A DNA stretch of 33,781 nt from Candidatus Brevefilum sp. (GTDB lineage: Bacteria > Chloroflexota > Anaerolineae > Anaerolineales > Anaerolineaceae): positions 1 to 33,781 of the forward strand of contig JARGGB010000033.1 of the NCBI GenBank assembly GCA_029210815.1, given 5' to 3'. The translations under genes were made by a program, and so were the position numbers. The notes beneath the pieces were generated by a model that did no database searches, was not told where the DNA came from, and saw only the letters and a list, made by a program, of their open reading frames with translations. Positions 16,001-22,925 of this stretch are shown here, in pieces. The stretch's first letter is position 1; each line of letters opens with the position of its first letter.

Positions 16001-18564
16001 TAAATAAGCAAACCAACCGCAAGGCTGAGTAATGGTGCGCTCACCATTCGCTGCCAGATGATAGAGATTTTGTGTTGTTTTCCAAACATTTGGATTGTAT
16101 GGGCAGCTGTTTGCCACTGCAGTAATCGTTTATGGCTGATATATACGCGGATGAGCGTTGTGATAATTGCATCCACCATGATAATCGAGTCATACGGCAA
16201 AAAGATAAGCCACAATAACCAACGAGAAAATGCCGTTTTTAGATTCTCGAATAGGTTAACCTTGCCACCAGATATGAATCGAGAGGAGAGAGAAGTAACT
16301 ATGTTATTCAAAAGAGGAAAAGCTGAAATCGCTAAAACAATCAAAGTCCAAACCCAGGCATTTCCTTCAAAAATGAACCATCCAATGGTCAGGAGCAGCA
16401 TCGTCAAAGGAGAAAAAAGGCTTCTTCTCAAATTATCAAATATTTTCCACAGATCAATGATAGAAAAGGAATTTGAGCTAAATTGCCCATCTCGCATTGG
16501 AACTTTTGGAAAAAGCCAGGGCAGCAATTGCCAGTCGCCACGAACCCAACGATGCGTCCTTTGAACCTGGCTGGCGTAATTTGGCGGATACTCTTCAAAG
16601 AAGACAATATCCGTCACTAAAGCCGCCCTGCCTTGAATGCCTTCAAATAAATCATGGCTTAATAAAGCATTGTCCGGCACTTTCCCTTCCAGGCTTCTAT
16701 GGAAAGCTTTGACATCATAAATACCCTTGCCCACATAGATACCTTCAGCAAACAGGTCCATGTAAATATCGGAAACCGCACGGGTATATAAATCCAGACC
16801 TAAATCCCCGGCAAAAATTCGAGTAAATAAAGACCGGTTTACAGAGGTTGGTTTGACCTCTGTTCGAGGCTGCAAAATCGTGTAACCGCTGATAAGCGCT
16901 CCTGTTTCTGCATCAAATTCTGCTCGATTAAGAGGGTGTGAAAGCGTTGCTATCAAGTCTTTTACGCTGTCACGCGGTAATACAGTATCCGCGTCAACGG
17001 TAATCACAAATGCTACATCTATTAAAAATTTGGTATCACCAATGATTGTGTCGAAGCTATCCTTAAAACCTTCCAGCAAATACCTGTTGAAATCAGCCAG
17101 CTTCCCACGCTTTCTTTCCCATCCAATCCATGAATTCTCTTTTTCGTTCCATTGTCTGCGGCGGTGGAACAGGTAAAATGGGCGGTGTCCGTGGTCGCCA
17201 AGATATCGATTATTTAAGCGATTAACGCCCCGAATGGTTTCCTCAAGCAAGGTTTCATCTACGGGCATTGATTCCTCGGGTGCATCGCTGAAATCAGTTA
17301 GCAAAACAAAGGCAATATTTTGTTGTTTATTGGCAAGGTAATGTAATTCAAGTTGCTCAAGTAAAAATTGGATTTCTTCTGAATCCGACAATAGAGCGGG
17401 AATGGTAACCACTGATCGGTACTGGCGTGGTATCTTGTTTTTGTAATCCATTTTAGGCAAGATACGCGGTGGGAGAATCGTCGTAAGAATTGAGTTGACC
17501 AGGTTGGTCGCCACACTCGTGGCGGGCACAAAACTTACCAACAAGATTGTGATCAACAACCACAAACTATTAATCAGATTGCTGCTGAATAAAAGCAAAG
17601 CCCCCATCACAAGAAAAGAAATAAATGTAATCGTGCCTAAATAGAAGCCTGTCCGATGCTTAAAGAAGAATTTATGAATTCTTCCAGCAGTTGTGTGTTT
17701 ATAATTTATTTCTTCTTTAAAATCATCCTCACCGTCACTGATGAGATAATATCCAACGTGTTTGAATTTTTCACGCCCATCATTGGCAGTTTTTGCAAAA
17801 TTTACTGCAGTTTGTGCAATTTCTTCCTCACCATAATTTGATTGTTCTGAAAAATGCTCAACCTTTTTTCGGTAGATGTCCCGCGATTCAAAATCCATCG
17901 AAGAATAGACGCCGCCAGGATCTTCGGCAAGTATCTTTTCAACTAATGAGTGGACCTCAAAAAAAGATTTCCAATCAATTTGATCCAGCAAGATCAGCGT
18001 TCTCAAGGAACGCGCAACGATTTCACTTGAATCGAGTTCAGGGAATTCTAGATTGTTCGTGCTATGAACAACTTTTTGATTTTTAATGAGGTTAAAGATT
18101 GTTCCAGAAATGATTTCTATTAGGCATAATCGGAGCATCAGTGGGAGAGCCCACAATTCACTCATTTTTAAAGGGACTTCTTTTTGATATGCATCTAAAA
18201 ATTCATGGAGATCATTATGAACGAGTTCTATCTCATAATATTCCACCATTCGTCGAGCGATGTCGTAAATTCGTGGGGCATTGGGTTTTCCATCTTTTGA
18301 AGGCAATTTGCTGAAATAAATTTCTGGTAAATCATCTTGAATGAGTTCGATAGCTTCCTGGACCACATGGTAGTTATCAAGGAACCACTCCACGCCGCTT
18401 GAGGCAATTTTTTTTGCCTCTGCTGAGCTGCTCAGTTCAAGAAAAGCTTTTTTTAAGTTTTCATAATAATTTTGTGTGTCTTCGACAACCTTGTAATCAG
18501 TAGATTTTTCTTGAGTAAGCTTAGTTTCGTCAATAACAGAACGAATAAAATCTTCAAATGTCAT
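10057..18564 (-). CDS. cgs: Cyclic beta-1,2-glucan synthase (GT84-GH94)
   Basis: 2835 residues, almost the length of Brucella Cgs and Rhizobium NdvB/ChvB (about 2830-2870), and full length by motif order. After an N-terminal helical part come membrane segments at about 305-360. The GT84 transferase follows with Asp524-Ala-Asp526 (VDADTVLPRD) and the processive QxxRW box (QVQRTHRW, 666-673). More membrane segments lie at about 720-870. Then come a glycoamylase-like region (APYASLMAVGID, about 1415), two GH94 supersandwich units (starting near 1565 and 2085), and the GH94 catalytic barrel with GSGDWNDGMN (DWND at 2516-2519). In the known enzymes UDP-glucose is polymerised on the protein itself, the phosphorylase end sets chain length, and the chain is released as a ring. 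The start is ATG 18564 with AGGAGAAGG upstream. It lies 38 nt after uspA. Confidence 0.92.
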   Translation of the reverse strand: MTFEDFIRSVIDETKLTQEKSTDYKVVEDTQNYYENLKKAFLELSSSAEAKKIASSGVEWFLDNYHVVQEAIELIQDDLPEIYFSKLPSKDGKPNAPRIYDIARRMVEYYEIELVHNDLHEFLDAYQKEVPLKMSELWALPLMLRLCLIEIISGTIFNLIKNQKVVHSTNNLEFPELDSSEIVARSLRTLILLDQIDWKSFFEVHSLVEKILAEDPGGVYSSMDFESRDIYRKKVEHFSEQSNYGEEEIAQTAVNFAKTANDGREKFKHVGYYLISDGEDDFKEEINYKHTTAGRIHKFFFKHRTGFYLGTITFISFLVMGALLLFSSNLINSLWLLITILLVSFVPATSVATNLVNSILTTILPPRILPKMDYKNKIPRQYRSVVTIPALLSDSEEIQFLLEQLELHYLANKQQNIAFVLLTDFSDAPEESMPVDETLLEETIRGVNRLNNRYLGDHGHRPFYLFHRRRQWNEKENSWIGWERKRGKLADFNRYLLEGFKDSFDTIIGDTKFLIDVAFVITVDADTVLPRDSVKDLIATLSHPLNRAEFDAETGALISGYTILQPRTEVKPTSVNRSLFTRIFAGDLGLDLYTRAVSDIYMDLFAEGIYVGKGIYDVKAFHRSLEGKVPDNALLSHDLFEGIQGRAALVTDIVFFEEYPPNYASQVQRTHRWVRGDWQLLPWLFPKVPMRDGQFSSNSFSIIDLWKIFDNLRRSLFSPLTMLLLTIGWFIFEGNAWVWTLIVLAISAFPLLNNIVTSLSSRFISGGKVNLFENLKTAFSRWLLWLIFLPYDSIIMVDAIITTLIRVYISHKRLLQWQTAAHTIQMFGKQHKISIIWQRMVSAPLLSLAVGLLIYIFQPGCFLTCFPILFLWFFSPQAAYWISLEKAANNVEPLKTDEIQKLRMLARKTWLYFERFIGPEDHWLPPDHFQEDPKGMIAHRTSPTNIGLMMLSTCSAYDMGYIAILDFVYRMTFTFETLDEIEKYRGHLLNWYDTVTLETLAPRYVSTVDSGNYATSLIGLYQTLEDLPGHQISHRNLFQGTIDGLDVFCSVVNSIVEPDLKHSAESLLVHCRKIQNDIREGLLTDSRQMELLGNFEELMTEPMNLLLEKIARMEGTIDADIMKDLRYWSNVNYQHLVNMRSQINLLAPWMETWQERPEILRNFNNELWLDVFQPWLNDRALKSSISEVPPLCERTIDALTSLLSLEDHEIFNNFDSIQRQRISKWMIKFIGNLEDSKAHAQETLDLIKSLQEKISFSLERMEFDFLFDESREVFYLGYQVGSGRLDKNHYDLLGSEARTASLYAIALNEVPRSHWLHMGRPFTTIEGIPTLLSWNGSMFEYLMPNLFTKIYPETLLEQTSKGVVKAQIKYGKKKNVPWGISESSYYRFDQAQNYQYQGFGVPGLGRKRGLEKDLVIAPYASLMAVGIDHQAVIENIADLEGQGAMGHFGFYESIDYTRSRLPVGQDKAVIKSYMAHHQGMIMVALANFLASNNIVERIHKDPRIKTTELLLQEQIPQTKPVQKTDQLQVATRSKDATGVMVIPWQVNTETKNKSVNVISNGNLRMLMAESGSGYLEWGKTALNRWRSDAALDPWGLWYFIQDLEKGIFWSIGRAPVKTNTQEYRVIFGPHMTEIRRMTDDIRVILQTTITPKDDVCVQKISITNQSNKRRRLRVLSYGEVVLAPQSADQQHPAFNKMFIKSSYQADLNMLHFQRRKRSSEEKSLGMAHLLLDDSSSDLEYETDRGKFIGRGHDISDPIVLNNQSNLGKNIGITLDPIFSMGKRFELKPNETIHLYFLTIAAENLNKTRDLAKSYQNTIKVENAFSSSESYSEKLLRAMDLSSDQLSKYQKLLSNLIYPNARLRPDIAILNSNTLDQSGLWPFSISGDYPILLVMIDHQEELEALQESLLAHAYWQKLGLLIDLVLLNTKDTGYEHELNEKIHRAINQMGGQDKLNMRGGIFVLTASQMNKDSVILLKTSASAAIDLNSANLETHLTIADQIEPHLPFFMSTTSDEKFQIDQSVERPEDLIFDNGIGGFTQNGKEYQIFLENYPKSANEKGQHTPAPWINVIANQNFGFLVTEAGGGYSWSKNSGENRLTPWTNDPVTDPSGESLYLRDEITGNVWTPTPYPSGNGVSYLVRHGQGYTIFKSYNHGFEQELKLFVDPKAPVKFIQLKLTNYTEESRRLTATYFAEWVLGPNREKSNNFIVPGFINESGALIARNTYSAEFSENTAFLFSDQPVHGLTTDRQEFLGMPGSRSNPTGLRRIGLSGTVKSGVDPCAALQSHLNFAPGESQTITFVLGQGETEDRALDLIQRFSSRKVIEQSWQASVKKWDSLLNKLQVSSPDPMMDVILNRWLPYQALSCRIWGRSAFYQSSGAYGFRDQLQDVTSVMALDPQESREHILRAAAHQFEEGDVLHWWHPPSGRGVRTRITDDLLWLVYVIAEYIEITGDKTILDEQIPFKLGRPLSKDEEERYDHYQTGEEKFSLFEHCHRALAHADTKGPHGLPLMGSGDWNDGMNRVGIDGKGESVWLAWFLYENHKRFADLCEIKGEQALSNQHKQRAEKLKTTINQVAWDGNWFLRAYYDDGTPLGSHRNQECQIDSLPQSWSIITGGAPKERQFKAIDAVDEHLVQKEDRLIQLFTPPFEKTEKDPGYIKGYPPGIRENGGQYTHAAVWAVWALTELGMGYQAYEQFKLLNPITHSLTNEDANRYAVEPYVVAADIYSKAPYVGRGGWTWYTGSSGWLYRLGMEAILGFKLKGDHFTIDPCIPDNWDGFNITYKNGNSVFYIEVKNPGHIEKGVKEMTLDGEKMQDNKIPLMQDSKDHHLIVRMG

Positions 18565-18602
18565 AAGAGAAGCCTTCTCCTGGTTAGAAAGTGACGTGAA
18601 AA

Positions 18603-19562
18603 TTAATGCCCTTTTGATTGCTCTGCAAACTTTTCTGCTAAAGTTATCCCTGCTTCTTCATGGGACAGATCCTGCATAATGATCAATGGTGTCGTACCAT
18701 AGACAATGAAACTCAGCGCAATTTTTCCATATGGCCAACGGCTTTCGCCTGAATAACCGTGTGCACTCAGCATAACCAGGTCGATCTGTTCACGATCGAT
18801 AATGTTATGCATGGTAATTGAAGGTTTTTCAGATGATTCAATGATAGTCTCAACCCTTTCAGGTTCAAATTGTTCTTTTAGTTGTGCGAGATAAGTATTC
18901 GCTTCTTTAAAATTGAGACCTTTTAATTGTTCGATGATACTTTTGACTTCATCACTTACAGGTGTTTGGCGAGGCAGCCTTGGTTCTTCAATGATATGCG
19001 TCAGGAACACCTTTGAGTCCTGTGCACTACAAATGGATTTAGCCATCGGCAATATGCATTCGGCGCGCTTGGAACCGTCTAATGGAAGGAACAGGCGTTG
19101 ATATTTCAATCCAATTAATGTACCAATTTCTTCCTCGTAAGCCCGAATAATCATTACCGGAACAAATGCGCGTAACAAGACTTTTTGAACAGTGCTGTTG
19201 ATGTTCCAGGCAGAAACGCCGCTGCTTCCGTGGCTCGATAGAATTATTAATTCAACGTCCTCGTTTCGAGCAAATTCGATAATTTGCTGCGCTGGATTTC
19301 CTTCCAGAATTTTTATATCGCTATCCAAATCAATCTCTGCCAGGCGATCTTGAACAGATTTCAGATAAGCTTCGGCTTCTGCTTTCTTGATTTGCCATGC
19401 CATTGGATTGATTATATTGTTTTGTTCTTCTTCATTTCCTTTATGAATGACACGAAGCAGCGTTAATTTGGAATTGAATGCTTCAGACAAAGCAACCGCA
19501 TGCGGCAGGACACGCTCCGCCAGTGAAGATCCGTCAAGAGGTAGTAAAATATGTTCGAACAT
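18603..19562 (-). CDS. Tandem-domain universal stress protein (UspA family)
   Basis: 319 residues with two USP folds, about 1-140 and 155-300. Each begins with the usual first strand and Asp: HILLPLDGSSLAERVLP and RLFLPLDGSKRAECILP. The nucleotide loop of ATP-binding Usp proteins (G-x2-G-x9-G-[ST]) is altered in both: the first reads S-SH-G-(9)-N-S and the second S-AH-G-(9)-G-K. ATP binding may therefore be weakened or different. These proteins are cytosolic and linked to stress survival and energy state. The start is ATG 19562 with GAGGAG about 10 nt upstream. Its stop is 38 nt before the cyclic glucan synthase gene, so the pair is probably cotranscribed. That would link the glucan to osmotic or general stress (inference). 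Confidence 0.9.
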   Translation of the reverse strand: MFEHILLPLDGSSLAERVLPHAVALSEAFNSKLTLLRVIHKGNEEEQNNIINPMAWQIKKAEAEAYLKSVQDRLAEIDLDSDIKILEGNPAQQIIEFARNEDVELIILSSHGSSGVSAWNINSTVQKVLLRAFVPVMIIRAYEEEIGTLIGLKYQRLFLPLDGSKRAECILPMAKSICSAQDSKVFLTHIIEEPRLPRQTPVSDEVKSIIEQLKGLNFKEANTYLAQLKEQFEPERVETIIESSEKPSITMHNIIDREQIDLVMLSAHGYSGESRWPYGKIALSFIVYGTTPLIIMQDLSHEEAGITLAEKFAEQSKGH

Positions 19563-19669
19563 AATAAATGCTCCTCAATGATTTGAATTGAACTTTTCAT
19601 TGAAACAAATTGTTGGCTTGATGTCGTTTGACTTGCTTCAAACAGGTACTGATATTACCTTGTATAATT

Positions 19670-19698
19670 ATTATATTGCGAATACACAAAGAAACCAA
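19670..19698 (-). promoter_or_regulatory. Candidate promoter of the uspA-cgs cluster
   Basis: On the minus strand TTGGTT (19698-19693), a 17-nt spacer and a perfect TATAAT (19675-19670) give a predicted leader of about 100 nt before uspA. A second TATAAT faces the other way at 19663-19668, but without a -35 partner. Confidence 0.4.
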
Positions 19699-19789
19699 AA
19701 CAGGAAGAAGGACCATAGCTTTTTTTAAGAATATTTTTGTTTGATAAAGCAGTAATTGGAAACATGGAACAAATAAACAGGAAAAATCA

Positions 19790-20962
19790 ATGAAACCCAC
19801 GCCCGGGAATTTTAGAATCACAAAAGTTGCTCCTGCTTGCATAATTGCAGTTTTTGTTATTTTTCTCAACCAGGGCTGCAATACTGATTTACCTCTCTCA
19901 ACACCTACAGATCAAGTACCATCATTAGAAGTATCACCATCGCCAGACCAGGGCTTAACAATTGCTGCGTATGAAACGCAATTGGCAGACTTAACTCAAA
20001 CTGCAGGATACACACCTGAGCCTTCAGCAACCTCAACATCAACCGTGACACCGATTCCGCCAACAAGCGTACCTACGCCCAGAATCACACCAACACTTCG
20101 TAATTGCAATTGGGCTGAATTCGTCAGAGACATAAGCATTCCGGATGGTACCGAGATAAATGGTGGGGAGACATTCTCGAAAACCTGGCGATTGAGAAAC
20201 ATTGGTGACTGCCCCTGGACGACAGATTATGATATTGTCTTTGTCAGCGGCGAGTCATTTAACGCGCCAAATCGAATTGGCATGCCAACATTTGTGGGTC
20301 CCGGTGAAATGGTTGATATAACAATGCTTATGGAAGCGCCTGTATATCCAGGAAATTACAGGGGCTATTTTATGCTTGCTGATCGACAAGGGGAGCGGTT
20401 TGGCACTGGCGTCGATGCAGACGGGCAATTATGGGTAGATATCATTGTTAGAACGCCTGATGAAATCAGCTATGATTTTGCCCAAAATTATTGCAGGGCG
20501 GATTGGAAAAGCAGCGTTGAGGCAGACTTGCCTTGTCCTGGAGACGTGACTACAGTAGATTCCGGTTTCGTTTCTTATCAAGAAAATCCTATTCGTGAAG
20601 ATGGCTCGGTTGAAAATGAGCCGGCATTGATAACGAGCCCTGACAGCACAAGTTATGGGTTCATCTACGGTATCTATCCCAGCATTACGATCAGGAAGGG
20701 CGATTTGTTCAGAAGTGTTATTGGATGCAGTTTTGACAGCCCGGGTTGTGATGTAACCTTTGAATTACGCTACCTTATTCAGGGTGAAGCAATGCGCACG
20801 ATTAAATCCTGGGAGGAAGATTATGATGGGATTTACCATTCTGTTTCTACAGACCTCTCAGACCTGGCTGGATACACGGTTAACCTCATTCTCTTTGTTG
20901 GGAATAATGGATCCTCAGAAAACAGCCGCGGGGTTTGGATAGCTCCCAGAATAATGCGGTAA
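19790..20962 (+). CDS. Secreted or lipid-anchored protein with NBR1-like Ig domain
   Basis: 390 residues. A basic start (MKPTPGNFRITK) and a hydrophobic stretch (about 13-26) end in LNQGC, with Cys30 as possible lipidation site; Asn at -3 is atypical for a lipobox, so it may be a plain signal peptide. A Thr/Pro/Ser-rich linker runs to about 105. Residues about 108-220 match the 'next to BRCA1' Ig-like domain (PF16158), with NWAEFVRDISIPDGTEINGG, then FSKTWRLRNIGDCPWT and the late Y-x-GYFML strand. Such domains are common in surface proteins of Anaerolineae. The C-terminal part (about 225-390, with paired Cys and Gly/Asp turns) looks like a beta sandwich that I cannot place. The role is probably outside the membrane, perhaps in adhesion or polymer binding (inference). 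The start ATG 19790 has AGGAAAA upstream. Confidence 0.75.
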   Translation: MKPTPGNFRITKVAPACIIAVFVIFLNQGCNTDLPLSTPTDQVPSLEVSPSPDQGLTIAAYETQLADLTQTAGYTPEPSATSTSTVTPIPPTSVPTPRITPTLRNCNWAEFVRDISIPDGTEINGGETFSKTWRLRNIGDCPWTTDYDIVFVSGESFNAPNRIGMPTFVGPGEMVDITMLMEAPVYPGNYRGYFMLADRQGERFGTGVDADGQLWVDIIVRTPDEISYDFAQNYCRADWKSSVEADLPCPGDVTTVDSGFVSYQENPIREDGSVENEPALITSPDSTSYGFIYGIYPSITIRKGDLFRSVIGCSFDSPGCDVTFELRYLIQGEAMRTIKSWEEDYDGIYHSVSTDLSDLAGYTVNLILFVGNNGSSENSRGVWIAPRIMR

Positions 20963-21341
20963 TTTTGGGGATCCATCATCGAAATAATCACTTTTACTAC
21001 TTGGCACTGTTTGCATGTTCAGAAAATGTTAAATGGGTGATCATTAAATTTGCTTATATGTAACCAAATTTAGGGGAAATGCATCAAAAGAATAACAAAT
21101 GGCAACAAATATCACGGCGCTTAAAGAGCAAAACAGCTTCCAGAATGAAAGTTGCATTGTGCTAATTGTCTTAATAGCTTCACAATAAAGGGGATCAAAA
21201 TTTTATTGAGAATTCTTATCAAAATCCTTTTGATGATATTGCTGTCTGTTCTTTAGAAAGGAGAGCAACATTTTAGTCATTGATTAATAAATCAATTTTT
21301 GCAATAATTGTAGAAAAGAACGACAAATAAAGGAGCAAAAA
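20963..21341. other. Intergenic leader region upstream of the sigma-factor gene
   Basis: This stretch of about 380 nt has no convincing gene. It contains the perfect palindrome at 21279-21296 and a purine-rich AAAGGAGAG at about 21257 that resembles a ribosome site but has no start codon after it. No clear terminator for the upstream lipoprotein gene is seen. The sigma-factor ribosome site AAAGGAG lies just before 21342. Confidence 0.5.
21279..21296. promoter_or_regulatory. Perfect palindrome, candidate operator of the sigma-factor gene
   Basis: ATTGATT-AATA-AATCAAT is a perfect 7+4+7 dyad, 45 nt before the sigma-factor start codon. It is AT-rich, so chance cannot be excluded. Its position suits repressor or autoregulatory binding. 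Confidence 0.4.
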
Positions 21342-22319
21342 ATGGTTATCAGAACAAAAACAATCGAAACAAAAGACCTGAAGTATTACGAAAAAATTTC
21401 AGACCAAACCGGCATCATCGCAGATGATACTGTAAGCCTGTATTTGAACGAAATGGACCGGGTACCGCTGCTGACGAAAGAGGATGAAGTTGAATTAGCA
21501 AAACATATGGAGGCAGGGCGGATAGCACGGGAAAAGATGCTGGATTATGACAGTGACAGCATAGAATTCGAAACTTTGAAAAAAGCAGTAGAGAAGGGGC
21601 GAGACGCTAGAGATCACTTGATCAAAGCAAATATCCGTTTGGTAGTGAATATTGCGAAAAAATATCGGCGGTACAGCTCGTCTTTTCTCGATCTGATTCA
21701 AGCCGGCAACGTGGGCTTGATCAGGGCAGTGGACAAATTTGATTACACCCGTGGAAACCGGTTCTCCACCTATGCAACATGGTGGATACGCAGATCTGTT
21801 CTGCGCCATTTGAACCAAAAAGAACGGACCATCAGGCTGCCAAATTACCTTTCAACAAAAATAAGAAAGGTGCATCGTGTGCGAAAGGAATTGACTACAG
21901 TACTCTCACGAACACCTACCAATGAAGAAGTTGCCAAACAACTAGATATGTCCGCAGAAGAAGTGGGGAAATTGCTGGAGTATGCACAAAGAGCGATTTC
22001 ATTGGACCAGCCAGTGGGGGAGGATGGGGAATCCGATTTGCAAAGTTATATTGAAAATAAAGATGCCCCCAATCCATTTGTGGAAGTTCGTCAAAACTTG
22101 CTTGCTGAAGATGTCATCGACGCACTCAATAACTTAACGGAAAGAGAAGCGAAAATACTTATCTTTCGTTATGGTTTGAATGGTTCACGAAAGCACACAT
22201 TAAAGGAACTGGGTGAGATATTTGGAATTACAAGGGAAAGGATCCGGCAGATACAAAAGGGCGCGCTGCGAAAATTGCGTCATCCAAGTGTAAGGCAAAA
22301 ACTGCACAACTATTACTAA
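21342..22319 (+). CDS. Group 2 (RpoD-related) sigma-70 factor
   Basis: 325 residues, without region 1.1. Region 1.2 is at about 29-62 (DDTVSLYLNEMDRVPLLTKEDEVELA). Region 2 includes DLIQAGNVGLIRAVDKFDYTRG (117-138) and FSTYATWWIR (141-150). Region 3 is at about 165-235, and region 4 holds the HTH ITRERIRQIQKGALRKLRHPS (296-316). The -35-contact residues of E. coli RpoD (RERIRQ) are unchanged. In region 2.4, however, E. coli WWIRQAITRSI is here WWIRRSVLRHL, so the -12-contacting Gln437 and Thr440 become Arg151 and Leu154. This looks like an alternative sigma factor with its own -10 preference (inference). The ribosome site AAAGGAG is strong. A membrane protein gene follows by 31 nt in the same operon. 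Confidence 0.9.
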   Translation: MVIRTKTIETKDLKYYEKISDQTGIIADDTVSLYLNEMDRVPLLTKEDEVELAKHMEAGRIAREKMLDYDSDSIEFETLKKAVEKGRDARDHLIKANIRLVVNIAKKYRRYSSSFLDLIQAGNVGLIRAVDKFDYTRGNRFSTYATWWIRRSVLRHLNQKERTIRLPNYLSTKIRKVHRVRKELTTVLSRTPTNEEVAKQLDMSAEEVGKLLEYAQRAISLDQPVGEDGESDLQSYIENKDAPNPFVEVRQNLLAEDVIDALNNLTEREAKILIFRYGLNGSRKHTLKELGEIFGITRERIRQIQKGALRKLRHPSVRQKLHNYY

Positions 22320-22350
22320 ATATTGCAATTCTTCATGAGAGGAGCACTTA

Positions 22351-22854
22351 ATGCCATTCACATATACGTACACAGCAAGAAGTGCACGAAACCCGGAAAA
22401 GGTCATTACCTTTACCATCTATGAGGATTATCTCAAGGTGAACTTAACTGGCCTTTTGGATAAGGTGCCTGATATTATGGAAGAAGATCAGCGGAAGGCG
22501 GCCATAAAATCGTTCCTGGCTAACCAGTCTGGTTCTGCTCTTTACAAAGCAGTTGAGCGTTTATCAGGTCCGGTTCATATCAATGATGTCAGTCCAAATT
22601 TAGAGGATGGGCAATTCAAACTCACGCTCTGGAAACGATTAGCTGGACTGCGATTAGCACCCATCACACTCGCCATGGTCAATGTTGACAATCCGGACGC
22701 AGCAGCTCAATTCATTGAAACCTTACTCGAGCGTCAAAAAAGCGCTGAAGTCCCTGATGTTTTTGCAGGACCTTTGGATTACTGGATAACCTGGATTGGC
22801 ATGTTGATCGGGCTGATCGTGCTGGTCAGGTGGCCGCGCAAGGACAAAACATAG
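22351..22854 (+). CDS. Hypothetical protein with C-terminal membrane anchor
   Basis: 167 residues of no family I recognise. The ATG at 22351 has an excellent ribosome site (GAGAGGAG, 7 nt upstream), and the stop is followed by a terminator, so it is a real gene. Residues 1-140 are soluble and mixed alpha/beta, opening with alternating strands (FTYTYTARSARNPEKVITFTIYED split by a turn). Residues about 142-160 form one membrane span (DYWITWIGMLIGLIVLVRW) followed by a basic RWPRKDKT end. With no signal peptide, the soluble part should face the cytosol. It sits 31 nt after the sigma-factor gene in one operon. A membrane-tied regulator of that sigma factor is one possibility, but there is no anti-sigma motif to support it. 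Confidence 0.75.
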   Translation: MPFTYTYTARSARNPEKVITFTIYEDYLKVNLTGLLDKVPDIMEEDQRKAAIKSFLANQSGSALYKAVERLSGPVHINDVSPNLEDGQFKLTLWKRLAGLRLAPITLAMVNVDNPDAAAQFIETLLERQKSAEVPDVFAGPLDYWITWIGMLIGLIVLVRWPRKDKT

Positions 22855-22884
22855 GCGCGTAGAAAATCGATTTGTTATTAATGT

Positions 22885-22925
22885 CACCACAATCTGAAAA
22901 TTCATGGCAGATTGTGGTGTTTTTT
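22885..22925 (+). terminator. Strong intrinsic terminator of the sigma-factor operon
   Basis: CACCACAATCTG (22885-22896) pairs perfectly with 22908-22919 over 12 bp with an 11-nt loop, followed at once by six T. Confidence 0.95.

Noticed and set aside
16058-16564. 168-residue plus-strand ORF inside the glucan synthase gene
   Set aside because: It is a shadow of the well-supported minus-strand gene, with no ribosome site or domain. Other antisense ORFs in this gene are rejected for the same reason.
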